Below the pieces are notes generated by a model that made no database searches, was not told where the DNA came from, and was given only the letters and a program-made list of their open reading frames with translations. The position numbers were made by a program, and so were the translations under genes. From Streptomyces cinnabarinus (GTDB lineage Bacteria > Actinomycetota > Actinomycetes > Streptomycetales > Streptomycetaceae), in assembly GCF_027270315.1 (NCBI RefSeq), contig NZ_CP114413.1, positions 930,001 to 994,000 of the forward strand: a stretch of 64,000 nucleotides of DNA, in the 5' to 3' direction. The first letter of the stretch is position 1. Every line of letters begins with the position of its first letter. Positions 16,203 to 24,826 of this stretch are shown piece after piece.

Positions 16203-17023
16203 GTCGCCCCCGGATGGGCGCGGGCCACGCTCTGCAGCTCCGCCAGCAGCGGGGCGAGATGCTCGGTGTGCTCACCGTCGCGGCCGGAGCCGGGGGACGG
16301 CCGGTACGCCGGCATGGGCAGTCCGGCCTCCTCGGTCACCTGGCGCAGTACGGCGACGACCTCGTCGCGTACGTCGCAGGCGGTGAACAGCTCGCCGAGG
16401 TACGGCGCGATCTGCTCCATGGCCTTGCGCATCCGGCGGTGCGACTCCTCGGTGCCGTCGCCCAGGCGGACCGCCCACTCGGCGGCGTACTGCCGGTGGT
16501 AGGTCAGTTCCTTCACGCCCTTGGCGGCGACCGCGGAGAGCACCGGGTCGGGGTGGGAGACCAGCCGCTCGAAGTGGGCGAGCCGCCAGCTGGACAGGAC
16601 CAGCAGCCGCACGATGGAGAACGCGAAGTCGCCGCCGGGGAGTTCGGCGAGCCGGACGTTGCGGAAGTCGGCGGCGTCGCGGAAGTAGGCGTAGGCGTCC
16701 TCGTCGCGGCCGGTGCCGTCGGCCTGGCCGGCTCGGGAGTACAGCAGGCGGGCCTGGCCGAGCAGGTCGAGGCCGATGTTGGCGAGCGCGACCTCCTCCT
16801 CCAGCTCGGGGGCGCGGGTGATCCACTCGGCGAGGCGCTGGGCGGAGACGAGCGCGTCGTCGGCCAGGGCGACGCAGGTCGCGGCGAGGCCGGCGGCGTC
16901 GATGCCCTCGGGCACGGTGGTGTCGACGCCGTGCAGGGGGTCCTCGAAGCCGGTGCCGTAGGCCCAGCGGGTGTCGTCCTCGTGGCCCTCGGCGAGGGTC
17001 ATGTAGACGTGGTCCTCACTCAT
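16196..17023 (-). CDS. paaC: Phenylacetyl-CoA epoxidase structural subunit PaaC
   Basis: 275 residues of all-helical ferritin-like fold related to PaaA. The metal ligands are partly lost, in keeping with a non-catalytic structural role (conserved LGDGTEESHRRM and LTYHRQYAAEWAVRLG). It forms the PaaAC core of the multicomponent oxygenase. ATG 17023 lies 10 bp after the paaB stop; a GGAG-like SD overlaps that stop region. Confidence 0.95.
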   Translation of the reverse strand: MSEDHVYMTLAEGHEDDTRWAYGTGFEDPLHGVDTTVPEGIDAAGLAATCVALADDALVSAQRLAEWITRAPELEEEVALANIGLDLLGQARLLYSRAGQADGTGRDEDAYAYFRDAADFRNVRLAELPGGDFAFSIVRLLVLSSWRLAHFERLVSHPDPVLSAVAAKGVKELTYHRQYAAEWAVRLGDGTEESHRRMRKAMEQIAPYLGELFTACDVRDEVVAVLRQVTEEAGLPMPAYRPSPGSGRDGEHTEHLAPLLAELQSVARAHPGATW

Positions 17024-17032
17024 CCCCGGCTC

Positions 17033-17323
17033 CTAAATGTGCGGGACATCGTCGGGGATGTCGTAGAACGTCGGGTGGCGGTAGACCTTGTCCGCGCTGG
17101 GGGCGAAGAAGGGGTCCTTCTCGTCCCGGGTGGAGGCGGCGATGTGCTCGGAGCGGACGACCCAGATCGACACGCCCTCGTTGCGCCGGGTGTACAGGTC
17201 GCGGGCGTGGGTGAGGGCCATCGTGTCGTCGGCGGCGTGCAGCGAGCCCACGTGGACGTGGTTCAGGCCGCGCTTGCCGCGTACGAAGACCTCGTACAGG
17301 GGCCAGCTCTCGGTGTTGCTCAT
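17033..17323 (-). CDS. paaB: Phenylacetyl-CoA epoxidase subunit PaaB
   Basis: A 96-residue protein of the usual length, beginning WPLYEVFVRGKRGLNHVHVGSLHA, the typical PaaB opening, and ending with a FYDIPDDVPHI tail. PaaB bridges PaaAC heterodimers in the 1,2-phenylacetyl-CoA epoxidase. Its ATG at 17323 overlaps the paaA stop (ATGA). A longer frame to 18100 on this strand lies antiphase over paaA and is not coding. Confidence 0.95.
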   Translation of the reverse strand: MSNTESWPLYEVFVRGKRGLNHVHVGSLHAADDTMALTHARDLYTRRNEGVSIWVVRSEHIAASTRDEKDPFFAPSADKVYRHPTFYDIPDDVPHI

Positions 17324-18297
17324 GCCGACGGTTCCTTCCGGGCCCGCTTGGCCGCGTGGGCGGTGGCCGCCTCGCGCACCCAGGCGCCATCCTCGTGGGC
17401 GCTTCTGCGCCGTTCCATCCGCTGGGCGTTGCAGGGGCCGCCGCCCTTGATGACCTGCATCAGCTCGTCCCAGTCGGGGGTGCCGAAGTCGTGCCGGCCG
17501 CGCTCGGCGTTCCACTCCAGGTCCGGGTCGGGCAGCGTGACGCCGAGCTTCTCGGCCTGCGGGACGGTCATGTCGACGAAGCGCTGGCGCAGTTCGTCGT
17601 TGCTGTGCCGCTTGATCTTCCAGGCCATCGACTGCGCCGAGTTGGGGGAGGCGTCGTCGGGCGGGCCGAACATCATCAGCGACGGCCACCACCAGCGGTT
17701 CACCGCGTCCTGCACCATCTCGCGCTGGGATTCGGTGCCGCGCATCATGGTCATCAGCAGTTCGTAGCCCTGCCGCTGGTGGAAGGACTCCTCCTTGCAG
17801 ATCCGCACCATCGCCCGCGCGTAGGGGCCGTAGGAGCTGCGGCACAGCGGGACCTGGTTGCAGATCGCGGCGCCGTCCACGAACCAGCCGATCACGCCGA
17901 CGTCGGCGAAGCTCAGCGTCGGGTAGTTGAAGATCGACGAGTACTTCTGGCGGCCCTCGATCAGCCGGTCGGTGAGGTCCGCGCGGTCCGCGCCGAGGGT
18001 CTCCGCCGCCGAGTACAGGTACAGCCCGTGCCCGGCCTCGTCCTGCACCTTGGCGAACAGGATGGCCTTGCGCCGCAGCGACGGCGCACGGGTGATCCAC
18101 TCGCCCTCGGGCTGCATCCCGATGATCTCCGAGTGGGCGTGCTGCGCGATCTGACGCACGAGCGTCTTGCGGTAGCCCTCGGGCATCCAGTCACGCGGCT
18201 CGATGCGCTGGTCGTGCGCGATCGTCGCATCGAAGTGCTCCTGGAGCGCCTGCGAGGGCTCCGGGGGCGAGTCCTCGGCGAGGTGTGTCGTGGTCAT
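17320..18297 (-). CDS. paaA: Phenylacetyl-CoA epoxidase catalytic subunit PaaA
   Basis: 325 residues from ATG 18297. Di-iron ligand helices are visible: the KVQDEAGHGLYLY segment and CKEESFHQRQG give the E...EXXH pairs of a ferritin-like oxygenase. It epoxidises the ring of phenylacetyl-CoA as the first committed step of aerobic phenylacetate breakdown. It is the first gene of the operon paaA-B-C-D-E, every junction overlapping or within 10 bp. A TetR-type operator at 18314-18331 lies 17 bp upstream, suggesting repression lifted by phenylacetyl-CoA. Confidence 0.96.
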   Translation of the reverse strand: MTTTHLAEDSPPEPSQALQEHFDATIAHDQRIEPRDWMPEGYRKTLVRQIAQHAHSEIIGMQPEGEWITRAPSLRRKAILFAKVQDEAGHGLYLYSAAETLGADRADLTDRLIEGRQKYSSIFNYPTLSFADVGVIGWFVDGAAICNQVPLCRSSYGPYARAMVRICKEESFHQRQGYELLMTMMRGTESQREMVQDAVNRWWWPSLMMFGPPDDASPNSAQSMAWKIKRHSNDELRQRFVDMTVPQAEKLGVTLPDPDLEWNAERGRHDFGTPDWDELMQVIKGGGPCNAQRMERRRSAHEDGAWVREAATAHAAKRARKEPSA

Positions 18298-18313
18298 CAG
18301 CACCAGCTTCCCA

Positions 18314-18331
18314 ACCGACCATTCGTTCGGT
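18314..18331. promoter_or_regulatory. TetR-type operator upstream of paaA
   Basis: ACCGACCATTCGTTCGGT is an imperfect palindrome with ACCGA/TCGGT ends, just upstream of paaA. Its core ACCGACCATTCG recurs, inverted, at 18436-18449 before the divergent gene. The pattern resembles sites of PaaR-like TetR repressors, by family knowledge rather than alignment. Confidence 0.65.
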
Positions 18332-18388
18332 ATCAGTGTGACGCGTTTTCGCGCCTCCGGCAAGACCCGCACGGCCACGGGACCACCC

Positions 18389-18417
18389 TTGACAGGCGGC
18401 GGCCCGGCTGATTGTTT
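18389..18417 (+). promoter_or_regulatory. Candidate sigma-70-type promoter for the PaaI/paaK transcript
   Basis: A TTGACA -35 at 18389-18394 is followed after 17 bp by TTGTTT (weak -10) at 18412-18417. The second operator (18436-18449) would lie just downstream of the start of transcription, a sensible place for a repressor. The -10 is poor, so this is tentative. Confidence 0.45.
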
Positions 18418-18435
18418 GGCCGGAGGCGGATGCAA

Positions 18436-18449
18436 ACCGAATGGTCGGT
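18436..18449. promoter_or_regulatory. Second TetR-type operator, before the PaaI thioesterase gene
   Basis: ACCGAATGGTCGGT is the reverse complement of ACCGACCATTCGGT and shares its core with the site at 18314-18331. It lies 17 bp before the plus-strand ATG at 18467, so both arms of the divergent paa locus probably answer to one repressor. Confidence 0.65.
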
Positions 18450-18466
18450 AGGGACTGGTGGTGGAG

Positions 18467-18892
18467 ATGACCACGGCACACCCCGCGGAGGCGATGTTCG
18501 CCGCGGACGAGGCCTCCCGGAATCTCGGGATCGAGCTGCTGGAGCACGGTGAGGGCATGGCGGTGCTCCGCATGACCGTGACCCCGGCCATGGTGAACGG
18601 CCACGGCATCGCCCATGGCGGCTATGTGTTCCTGCTGGCGGACTCCGCCTTCGCCTGTGCCTGCCAAAGCCATGGCTCGATGACCGTCGCGGCGGGCGCC
18701 GACATCACCTTCGTCGCCCCGGCCCACGAGGGCGACGTGCTGGTGGCGCGCGCCGAGGAGCGGACCCGGTTCGGCCGCAGTGGTATCTACGACGTGAGCG
18801 TCACGCGCGGCGACGAGGTCATGGCGGAGTTCCGCGGCCGCAGCCGCAGCGTCGGACGCAGGACCGGTGAAGCGCCGAAGGAGTCGCGATGA
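18467..18892 (+). CDS. paaI: PaaI-type hotdog thioesterase (hydroxyphenylacetyl-CoA thioesterase)
   Basis: 141 residues from ATG 18467; in-frame GTGs at 18458 and 18461 are too close to the GGTGG SD. Hotdog-fold features are NGHGIAHGGYVFLLADSAFA (the HGG active-site helix, Asp at the helix C-terminus) and ADITFVAPAHEGDVLVARAEE. In the paa pathway PaaI hydrolyses dead-end CoA thioesters and spares the CoA pool. It overlaps paaK by ATGA (18889-18892), so the two are coupled. Confidence 0.93.
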   Translation: MTTAHPAEAMFAADEASRNLGIELLEHGEGMAVLRMTVTPAMVNGHGIAHGGYVFLLADSAFACACQSHGSMTVAAGADITFVAPAHEGDVLVARAEERTRFGRSGIYDVSVTRGDEVMAEFRGRSRSVGRRTGEAPKESR

Positions 18893-20202
18893 GCAACCTG
18901 GCCGAGCCCCTCCCGCGTGATCTGCTGGACGACGCGGAGCGGCTGACCCGCGAGCACCTCAGGGAGCTCCAGCTCGACCGGCTGCGGCACACGCTCCGGC
19001 ACGCCTACGAGAACGTGGAGCTGTACCGCAGGAAGTTCGACGCGGCCGGTGTCGGCCCGGACGACTGCCGCACGCTGGAGGACCTCGCCCGGTTCCCCTT
19101 CACCACCAAGGCCGACCTGCGGGACACCTACCCCTTCGGCATGTTCGCGGTCCCGATGTCCGAGGTGCGGCGCGTGCACGCCTCCAGCGGCACCACCGGC
19201 CGCCCCACGGTCGTCGGGTACACCGACAACGACATCTCGATGTGGTCGGACGTGGTCGCCCGCTCGATCCGCGCCGCCGGCGGCCGCCCCGGCCACAAGG
19301 TGCACATCTCCTACGGCTACGGCCTGTTCACCGGCGGACTCGGCGCGCACTACGGCGCCGAGCGGGCGGGGTGCACGGTGATCCCCGCGTCCGGCGGGAT
19401 GACCGCACGCCAGGTGCAGATCATCCAGGACTTCCGGCCCGAGATCATCATGGTCACGCCGTCCTACATGCTCACCCTGCTCGACGAGTTCGAGAAGCAG
19501 GGCGTCGATCCGCGGGAGACCTCGCTGGAGGTGGGCATCTTCGGGGCCGAACCGTGGACGGAGGAGATGCGGCGCGAGATCGAGGAGCGCACCGCGATCC
19601 ACGCCGTGGACATATACGGCCTGTCCGAGGTGATCGGCCCCGGGGTGGCGCAGGAGTGCGTGGAGACCAAGGACGGGCTGCACATCTGGGAGGACCACTT
19701 CTACCCGGAGGTCGTCGACCCGATCACCGACGAGATCATCGCCGAGGGCGAGGAGGGCGAGGTGGTGTTCACCTCGCTCACCAAGGAGGCGCTGCCGATC
19801 ATCCGGTACCGTACCCGTGATCTGACCCGGCTGCTGCCGGGCACCGCGCGGCCCGCCTTCCGCCGGATGCGGAAGGTCACCGGACGCTGCGACGACATGA
19901 TCATCCTGCGTGGGGTGAACGTCTTCCCGACCCAGATCGAGGAGATCGTGCTGCGCACGCCCGCCGTCGCCCCGCACTTCCAGATCCAGCTCACCCGGCG
20001 CGGCCGCATGGACCACCTCACCGTCCGGGTGGAGTCCCGCCCCGACGCGGGGCCCGAGCAGCGGCAGGAGGCGGCACGGGCCATCGCGCAGGGCGTGAAG
20101 GACGGCGTCGGGGTCAGCGTCGAGGTGGAGATCGTCGAGCCGGAGACCCTGGAGCGCTCCCTCGGCAAGCTCAAGCGCGTCAAGGATCTCCGGCAGAAAT
20201 AG
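18889..20202 (+). CDS. paaK: Phenylacetate-CoA ligase PaaK
   Basis: 437 residues, the usual PaaK length. The adenylation signature HASSGTTGRPTVVGYT, the GAEPWTEEMR and YGLSEVIGPGVA motifs and RTRDLTRLL are all present, and the C-terminal domain carries GVNVFPTQIEE with a late GKLKRVKDLR lysine region. It activates phenylacetate to phenylacetyl-CoA with ATP, giving the substrate of PaaABCE and the probable inducer of the locus. It ends 2 bp from the convergent eCIS amidase gene. Confidence 0.96.
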   Translation: MSNLAEPLPRDLLDDAERLTREHLRELQLDRLRHTLRHAYENVELYRRKFDAAGVGPDDCRTLEDLARFPFTTKADLRDTYPFGMFAVPMSEVRRVHASSGTTGRPTVVGYTDNDISMWSDVVARSIRAAGGRPGHKVHISYGYGLFTGGLGAHYGAERAGCTVIPASGGMTARQVQIIQDFRPEIIMVTPSYMLTLLDEFEKQGVDPRETSLEVGIFGAEPWTEEMRREIEERTAIHAVDIYGLSEVIGPGVAQECVETKDGLHIWEDHFYPEVVDPITDEIIAEGEEGEVVFTSLTKEALPIIRYRTRDLTRLLPGTARPAFRRMRKVTGRCDDMIILRGVNVFPTQIEEIVLRTPAVAPHFQIQLTRRGRMDHLTVRVESRPDAGPEQRQEAARAIAQGVKDGVGVSVEVEIVEPETLERSLGKLKRVKDLRQK

Positions 20203-20204
20203 GC

Positions 20205-21098
20205 TCAGTTGGGGCCGTTGGGCACCTTCAGCCGCTCCCAGGTCACCCGCCCCGGGATGCCGTCGGCGTCCTTGCCCTTGAAGCCCTGCTTCTGCTGCCA
20301 GACGGCGTAGGAGCGACGGTCGGCCTCGGTCCACTCCGGACCGGGGCCCTCCTCGTACCGGCCGCACCCCTCGGCGACGAGTCGGCGCCCCATCGCCGTG
20401 ATCACCTGCGACTTCTGCCCGATGTGGAAGAAGCCGCTGCCGGGGAAGGGCTCGAACGACGGCTTGGGCGGCGCGGGCTTGGGATCGGGAGACGGAGTCG
20501 GGACCTTGCCGCCCAGGCGCTGGGCGATCCGCTTGCGCATGCCGTCCATCGTGAAGCCGCGCGGGTCCTGCTTGCCCGGCTGCCACTCCTTGTGCCCGAT
20601 GACGGACCGCTCGCTCCAGCCGTGGTGGCGGCAGATCGCGGCGGCCGCCTTCTCGATGGCCTCCTTCTGCGCGTCGGGCCAAGGGTCCCTGCCGTCACCG
20701 AGGTTGACGCACTCGAAGCCGTAGAAGTGCCGGTTGCCGTCGGTGTCGGCCTCGTTGTCGGCGGGCAGCCGCGATTCGTTGACCACGGCGCGCAGTACGT
20801 CGCTGTCGCCGAGCCCAGCGTGGTTGGCGCGGCCGTTGCCGACGAGGTGGACATGGCCCTTCTTGTCGATGACGCCGTGGCACAGCGGTCCGGGCAGGCC
20901 GGAGTAGCCGTCGTAGCAGATATCGACCGAGGCGTTGGTGCCGGAGGTGACGGTGTGGTGGATCATCACGCCGTTCACCGGGCCCCAGGGGCCCTTGCTG
21001 TTGCGGTTGTGGGAGCGCCAGCTGCGCACCTCGTGGACCGTCAGGCCCTCGGCGCGCAGGATCTCCACCAGCTTGGACGCGCTCAGCGGCTTGGCCAT
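20205..21098 (-). CDS. eCIS-linked N-acetylmuramoyl-L-alanine amidase with C-terminal cell-wall-binding domain
   Basis: 297 residues from ATG 21098 (AAGGAG SD; the GTG at 21101 is an alternative). An Amidase_2/PGRP domain occupies residues 40-180: VMIHHTV with zinc His47, a central HFYGFECVN, and the GHKEWQPGKQDPRGF motif giving the second His and the catalytic-site D. A Pro/Lys linker (PTPSPDPKPAPPKP) leads to a C-terminal peptidoglycan-binding domain (FHIGQKSQVITAMGRRL ... WQQKQGF, ADGIPGRVTWERL), as in actinophage endolysins. No signal peptide. It overlaps the DUF6519 gene (TGATG) and so ends the eCIS operon. It could cut the wall when the particle fires, or lyse the producing cell. Confidence 0.92.
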   Translation of the reverse strand: MAKPLSASKLVEILRAEGLTVHEVRSWRSHNRNSKGPWGPVNGVMIHHTVTSGTNASVDICYDGYSGLPGPLCHGVIDKKGHVHLVGNGRANHAGLGDSDVLRAVVNESRLPADNEADTDGNRHFYGFECVNLGDGRDPWPDAQKEAIEKAAAAICRHHGWSERSVIGHKEWQPGKQDPRGFTMDGMRKRIAQRLGGKVPTPSPDPKPAPPKPSFEPFPGSGFFHIGQKSQVITAMGRRLVAEGCGRYEEGPGPEWTEADRRSYAVWQQKQGFKGKDADGIPGRVTWERLKVPNGPN

Positions 21099-22645
21099 CA
21101 CTTGTCTCCTTCCGCCGCGGCCTCGGCGTCGGCCGTCGTGTCGGACCGTCCGCCGGAGGGGTCCTCGGCGGCCTGTTCCTCACGGCGTGCCTGTTCCTCC
21201 GCCACGAGCGTGGCCTCGTCCGCCGCGGGGACGCTGCTGGCCAGCGGGCCGAAGGCGAGCCGCAGATCGACGGCGCCGTACTCGCCCTTGACCAGGGCGA
21301 GGGGCGCGAAGTGGCGGGCGATGCCGGCGGGCGCCCGGAGCAGCGGGCGGCGGGCCGGGTCGACGGGCCACTCGACGCTGCCGGTGGCAGTGCGGGCGGG
21401 GATGATCCAGTGGTCGCCGGTGCGGTAGGCGCCGTCCTTGGCGAAGTAGACCTCCACGCCGTCCTCCAGCGGCAGCCACTCCCCCTCCGCGACGGGCACG
21501 GCGCCGCCGCGCAGTGCGGTCGTACGGCCCTTGCGCTTCGGCCCCTCGTGATGGTCCCAGCGGCGCAGGAACGGGTTCAGGTGGGGCAACCTGCCGACGC
21601 CGGGATCCGGTTCGGCGGAGAGGCGGACACGACGGCCCGGCAGGTCCAGTTCCTCGACACGCAGGAGCGGCCGGGCCGCGAGCCGGGAGGCGTGGGCGGT
21701 GTCCGTGAGCTCGACGAGGTCACCGACGTCGAGGTCCAGCTTGGTGTCGTGCCCGAGGGACGCCAACTGCACCCAGGTGCCGTCGAGTTCGTCGACGGGG
21801 AAGACCACCGAGCCGTTCTCCCTGGACCACTTGAAGGTGGCCTCCTCGGCCGCGCCGCCCGCGTGGATCTCGACGCGGTAGAGCTGGTTCTCCGGGCCGC
21901 GGTAGCGGGCGTCCGGCTTGACCAGGCACGGGTCCTCGTCGGCGTGGTCGGGCCGTTCGCTGCGGGCGGCGAGCCGGGCCGAGGGGGCGGCCTGCCGTGC
22001 GGCCCACCGGTCGAACGCGGCGCGCACGACCTCCTTGGACGGTTCGGCGTCCTCGATTCCCAGCGCGGTCAGCGACAGCGGCAGCACCTGCCAGACGACC
22101 TTGACGCGGGCGGCGGTGTCCGGCAGCGAGGCGCCGAGCGCGACCTCGCGCAGCGCCGGGTCCTCGGCGGCGCTCACCGCGCGCTCCCACACCTTCAGGT
22201 AGACGACGAAGGGGGCCTGGGCGGGCGAGGGCAGCCGGTCGCCGGGGCGCTCGGGGTCGAGGTGGGCGTCGGGCTGGTCCCAGTACGTCCAGTGCGCGGG
22301 CGGCTCGGTGCTGTCCTGCACGTCGGTGTCCTCGTCGGGCACCGGGATCCCGGGCGCCGGGCGGTCGGCGTCGCACAGGATGCCGTCGACGTAGTAGCGG
22401 CCGCCGTGGACGAACAGGGTGTCGATCTCGTGCCGTCCGCCCACGTACTCGATGCGGAACCCGGTGGCGTCGCGCGGGCCGCCGTGCCGTCCGATCAGGT
22501 CGGCGGCGAGGGTGCGGGCCTGGTGGAGCTGGATCGCGGTCTGCTCGTTGGTGTCGGCGTCGAGCTGGACGCGGCCCTGCTGGGCGATGACCGCCGAGTA
22601 GTGCCGTTCCGGCCGGAACGTGAGACGGGAGAGGTCAGCGTGCAT
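21098..22645 (-). CDS. DUF6519 domain eCIS protein
   Basis: 515 residues beginning MHADLSRLTFRPERHYSAV...QQGRVQLDADTNEQ, the signature opening of DUF6519 proteins, which are regularly found in contractile injection loci. The rest is beta-rich with several Trp-containing strands (FKWSRENGSVVFPVDELDGTWVQL, GDHWIIPARTATGSVEWP). The last ~45 residues are acidic and disordered. Its exact place in the particle is unknown; neighbours suggest a baseplate periphery or fibre-like part. A 54-bp gap separates it from the tail protein upstream. Confidence 0.85.
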   Translation of the reverse strand: MHADLSRLTFRPERHYSAVIAQQGRVQLDADTNEQTAIQLHQARTLAADLIGRHGGPRDATGFRIEYVGGRHEIDTLFVHGGRYYVDGILCDADRPAPGIPVPDEDTDVQDSTEPPAHWTYWDQPDAHLDPERPGDRLPSPAQAPFVVYLKVWERAVSAAEDPALREVALGASLPDTAARVKVVWQVLPLSLTALGIEDAEPSKEVVRAAFDRWAARQAAPSARLAARSERPDHADEDPCLVKPDARYRGPENQLYRVEIHAGGAAEEATFKWSRENGSVVFPVDELDGTWVQLASLGHDTKLDLDVGDLVELTDTAHASRLAARPLLRVEELDLPGRRVRLSAEPDPGVGRLPHLNPFLRRWDHHEGPKRKGRTTALRGGAVPVAEGEWLPLEDGVEVYFAKDGAYRTGDHWIIPARTATGSVEWPVDPARRPLLRAPAGIARHFAPLALVKGEYGAVDLRLAFGPLASSVPAADEATLVAEEQARREEQAAEDPSGGRSDTTADAEAAAEGDK

Positions 22646-22699
22646 GAAGGGGGTCCCCCTGGTTCGGGAAGGTGCGGTTCAAGTCGGTGGCGGTGCGGC

Positions 22700-24826
22700 T
22701 CACGTCGCGAAGTAGATCCCGGCGTCCGCGCCGGCCGGGGTGTACTCGGCGAGCCTGGCCCGCAGTCCGTCCTCACGCTGCGGCCGGTACAGATCGTGGA
22801 AGGAGCCCAGCTCGGCCCCGTCGTCCGCGCCGCGCCGGATCTCCTGCGGGCACCGGTCCGCGAGCAGCCCGTACCAGGGCGTGCCGTAGCGCTCGGACGC
22901 GAACAGCGGCCGTACGTCCGTGACGCAGCGGAACCTGCGCGGCGTACGGGAACCGGCGGGGACGTAGGAGTGGCGCAGGCAGCCGATGCCGCGGCGGGCG
23001 ACGTGGAGGCGGCCGGTGAGGATCGAGTTCTCGGCGATCCGCACGGCGTGGGTGTGGATCTCGCCGATGACGGTGGTGCGGTGCAGATGGAGGACCGCAT
23101 GGGCGTGGCGGCAGTCCGGGGCGGAGAGGGCCTCGCGGTCGTGGCCGGTGGCGTCGAGGACGCTGTCGCGCAGATGGATGTCGAGGGGGTCCTCGCTCAC
23201 CTCGTCGCCGATGACCTCGATGGTGCCGAGGACGCTGTGCTCGACCTGGAGGCAGGCGGTGGTGCGCTCCAGGACGATGCTGGGCTCCTCCGGCGAGTGC
23301 GGGTCGCACTCCGGTTCCAGCGACCAGCCGGGGACGAGAGTGGAGTGCCGTAGGACGACGGCGCCCATGGGCCCGGTGACGTTGATGCCGCGCCCGGCGA
23401 CGAGGAGTCCGTCGAGGGTGATCCGCGGCCGCTCGTGCGGGGCACAACTGTCGTCCACCGCACGGATGTTGAGGGCATCGGGCCGGTTGCTGTACCAGTC
23501 GAGCAGGCGGATCACCGGCCGGGTGCCCTCCGCCGCCCGCAGTTCGAGGCGGTCGCCCGGGTCGAGGTCGAAGTCGAGCTGTTCCTGGTAGGCGCCGCTG
23601 TGGGTGATCTCGATGACGCCCGCCCGGTCCGGCCCGCGTTCGCTCTGCCAGGCCCGGTAGGCGTCCATGATCTGCCGGTACGGCTGTCCCGGCCCGACCC
23701 GGTAGACGTCGGCGTCGGGACGCGGCACGCGGTCGTGGCGGTCGTACTCGCCGCCGCCCATGTCGGCGGCGGACGCGTAGTGGTAGTCCACCCAGACTCC
23801 CTGCCGGGGCGCGGTCCGCGAGCCGAAGGCGATGCGGCCCAGCTCGGGGTCGACGGCCACCTGTCCGCGCTTGGGCCGGTAGCGCCAGTCCGAGAGGTCG
23901 GTGACCACGATGTCGGCGGGCGGTACGGGCTGGTCCTCGCCGTCGCGCCGGATGACGAAGCTCTTGCCGGGGCCGTAGTAGTCCAGCAGCCGGTCGTGGA
24001 GCCGGCGGCGGCGGACGAACGCCGGGACGTTGTCGATCGTCGCGATGTGGGTGGGCGACGGTTCCGGGAAGGGCTTGGTGACCAGCGGGGTGTCGTTGCC
24101 GAGGATCGAGAAGGTGTAGAGGTTGCGGGCGCGGTCGATGCAGTACGCCGGGGACGAGGTCAGCGAGTGCGCCTTGAGCCGCCAGACGAACAGCGCCACT
24201 CCGGCCGGAGTCAACCCGCCTTGCCGCTGGGCGGAGTCGGCCCGGCGGACGTCGACCGTGCGGGCCGTCGTGCCGAAGGGGCCGCCCGCGAGATCGAGGG
24301 CGGAGTTGTCGCGCAGGTCGAGGAGGCGGCCCCGGCCGGTGTCCCGGTGGAGCTTCACCGACTGGTGGTGGGCGACCAGCCGGGACAGCTCCACGGCGCG
24401 GGCGGGCCAGCCGGCGACCTGCTCGGAGATCTCCTCCAGCAGATGCGGGGTCCCCTTGCGGCGCCGGTTGCCGACGGTCGCCGCCACGTCCGCGCGCGGG
24501 GCGACGGCCTGGGCGAGCGCGGCGCGGCCGCCGTCGTGCAGGCCGGTGGTCAGGACGCGCTCGTACCCGGGCAGGGTGCGGTAGCCGACCAGATCGCCCA
24601 GGTACGGCAGCACCCAGGGCGCCGCGGTCTCCACGAACAGGTCCTCGTAGCCCTGCTCGACCCCGTCGCGGACCCGGTCGAGCTGTTCGGCCATGACCGC
24701 GAGCAGCTCGCGCAGCGCGCCGCCCTCCTCGGCGTCCCGCAGCAGGTGCCAGCGGGGCAGCAGCGCGGCCAGGGCGTCGGGCTCCGCGGACACCGCCGGC
24801 TCGGACTGGACGTCGCGGGGTATCAC
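22700..24826 (-). CDS. Phage tail-like eCIS protein with beta-helical C-terminus
   Basis: 708 residues from a GTG at 24826 overlapping the upstream stop (GTGA). The N-terminus (LLPRWHLLRDAEEGGALRELLAVMAEQLDRVRDGVEQGYEDLFVETAAPWVLPYLGDLVG) resembles P2 gpI-type tail proteins. The C-terminal half has runs of short beta strands (LEHSVLGTIEVIGDE, LRDSVLDATG, LHRTTVIGEIHTHAVRIAENSILTGRL) as in right-handed beta-helices of fibre or spike proteins. It may be a baseplate wedge or the nearest thing here to a tail fibre. Assigned mainly from context and the N-terminal pattern. Confidence 0.75.
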   Translation of the reverse strand: MIPRDVQSEPAVSAEPDALAALLPRWHLLRDAEEGGALRELLAVMAEQLDRVRDGVEQGYEDLFVETAAPWVLPYLGDLVGYRTLPGYERVLTTGLHDGGRAALAQAVAPRADVAATVGNRRRKGTPHLLEEISEQVAGWPARAVELSRLVAHHQSVKLHRDTGRGRLLDLRDNSALDLAGGPFGTTARTVDVRRADSAQRQGGLTPAGVALFVWRLKAHSLTSSPAYCIDRARNLYTFSILGNDTPLVTKPFPEPSPTHIATIDNVPAFVRRRRLHDRLLDYYGPGKSFVIRRDGEDQPVPPADIVVTDLSDWRYRPKRGQVAVDPELGRIAFGSRTAPRQGVWVDYHYASAADMGGGEYDRHDRVPRPDADVYRVGPGQPYRQIMDAYRAWQSERGPDRAGVIEITHSGAYQEQLDFDLDPGDRLELRAAEGTRPVIRLLDWYSNRPDALNIRAVDDSCAPHERPRITLDGLLVAGRGINVTGPMGAVVLRHSTLVPGWSLEPECDPHSPEEPSIVLERTTACLQVEHSVLGTIEVIGDEVSEDPLDIHLRDSVLDATGHDREALSAPDCRHAHAVLHLHRTTVIGEIHTHAVRIAENSILTGRLHVARRGIGCLRHSYVPAGSRTPRRFRCVTDVRPLFASERYGTPWYGLLADRCPQEIRRGADDGAELGSFHDLYRPQREDGLRARLAEYTPAGADAGIYFAT

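Noticed and set aside
17033..18100. 355-residue minus ORF extending upstream of paaB
   Set aside because: The upstream part lies out of frame over paaA; the usual 96-residue PaaB starts at 17323 with ATGA coupling.
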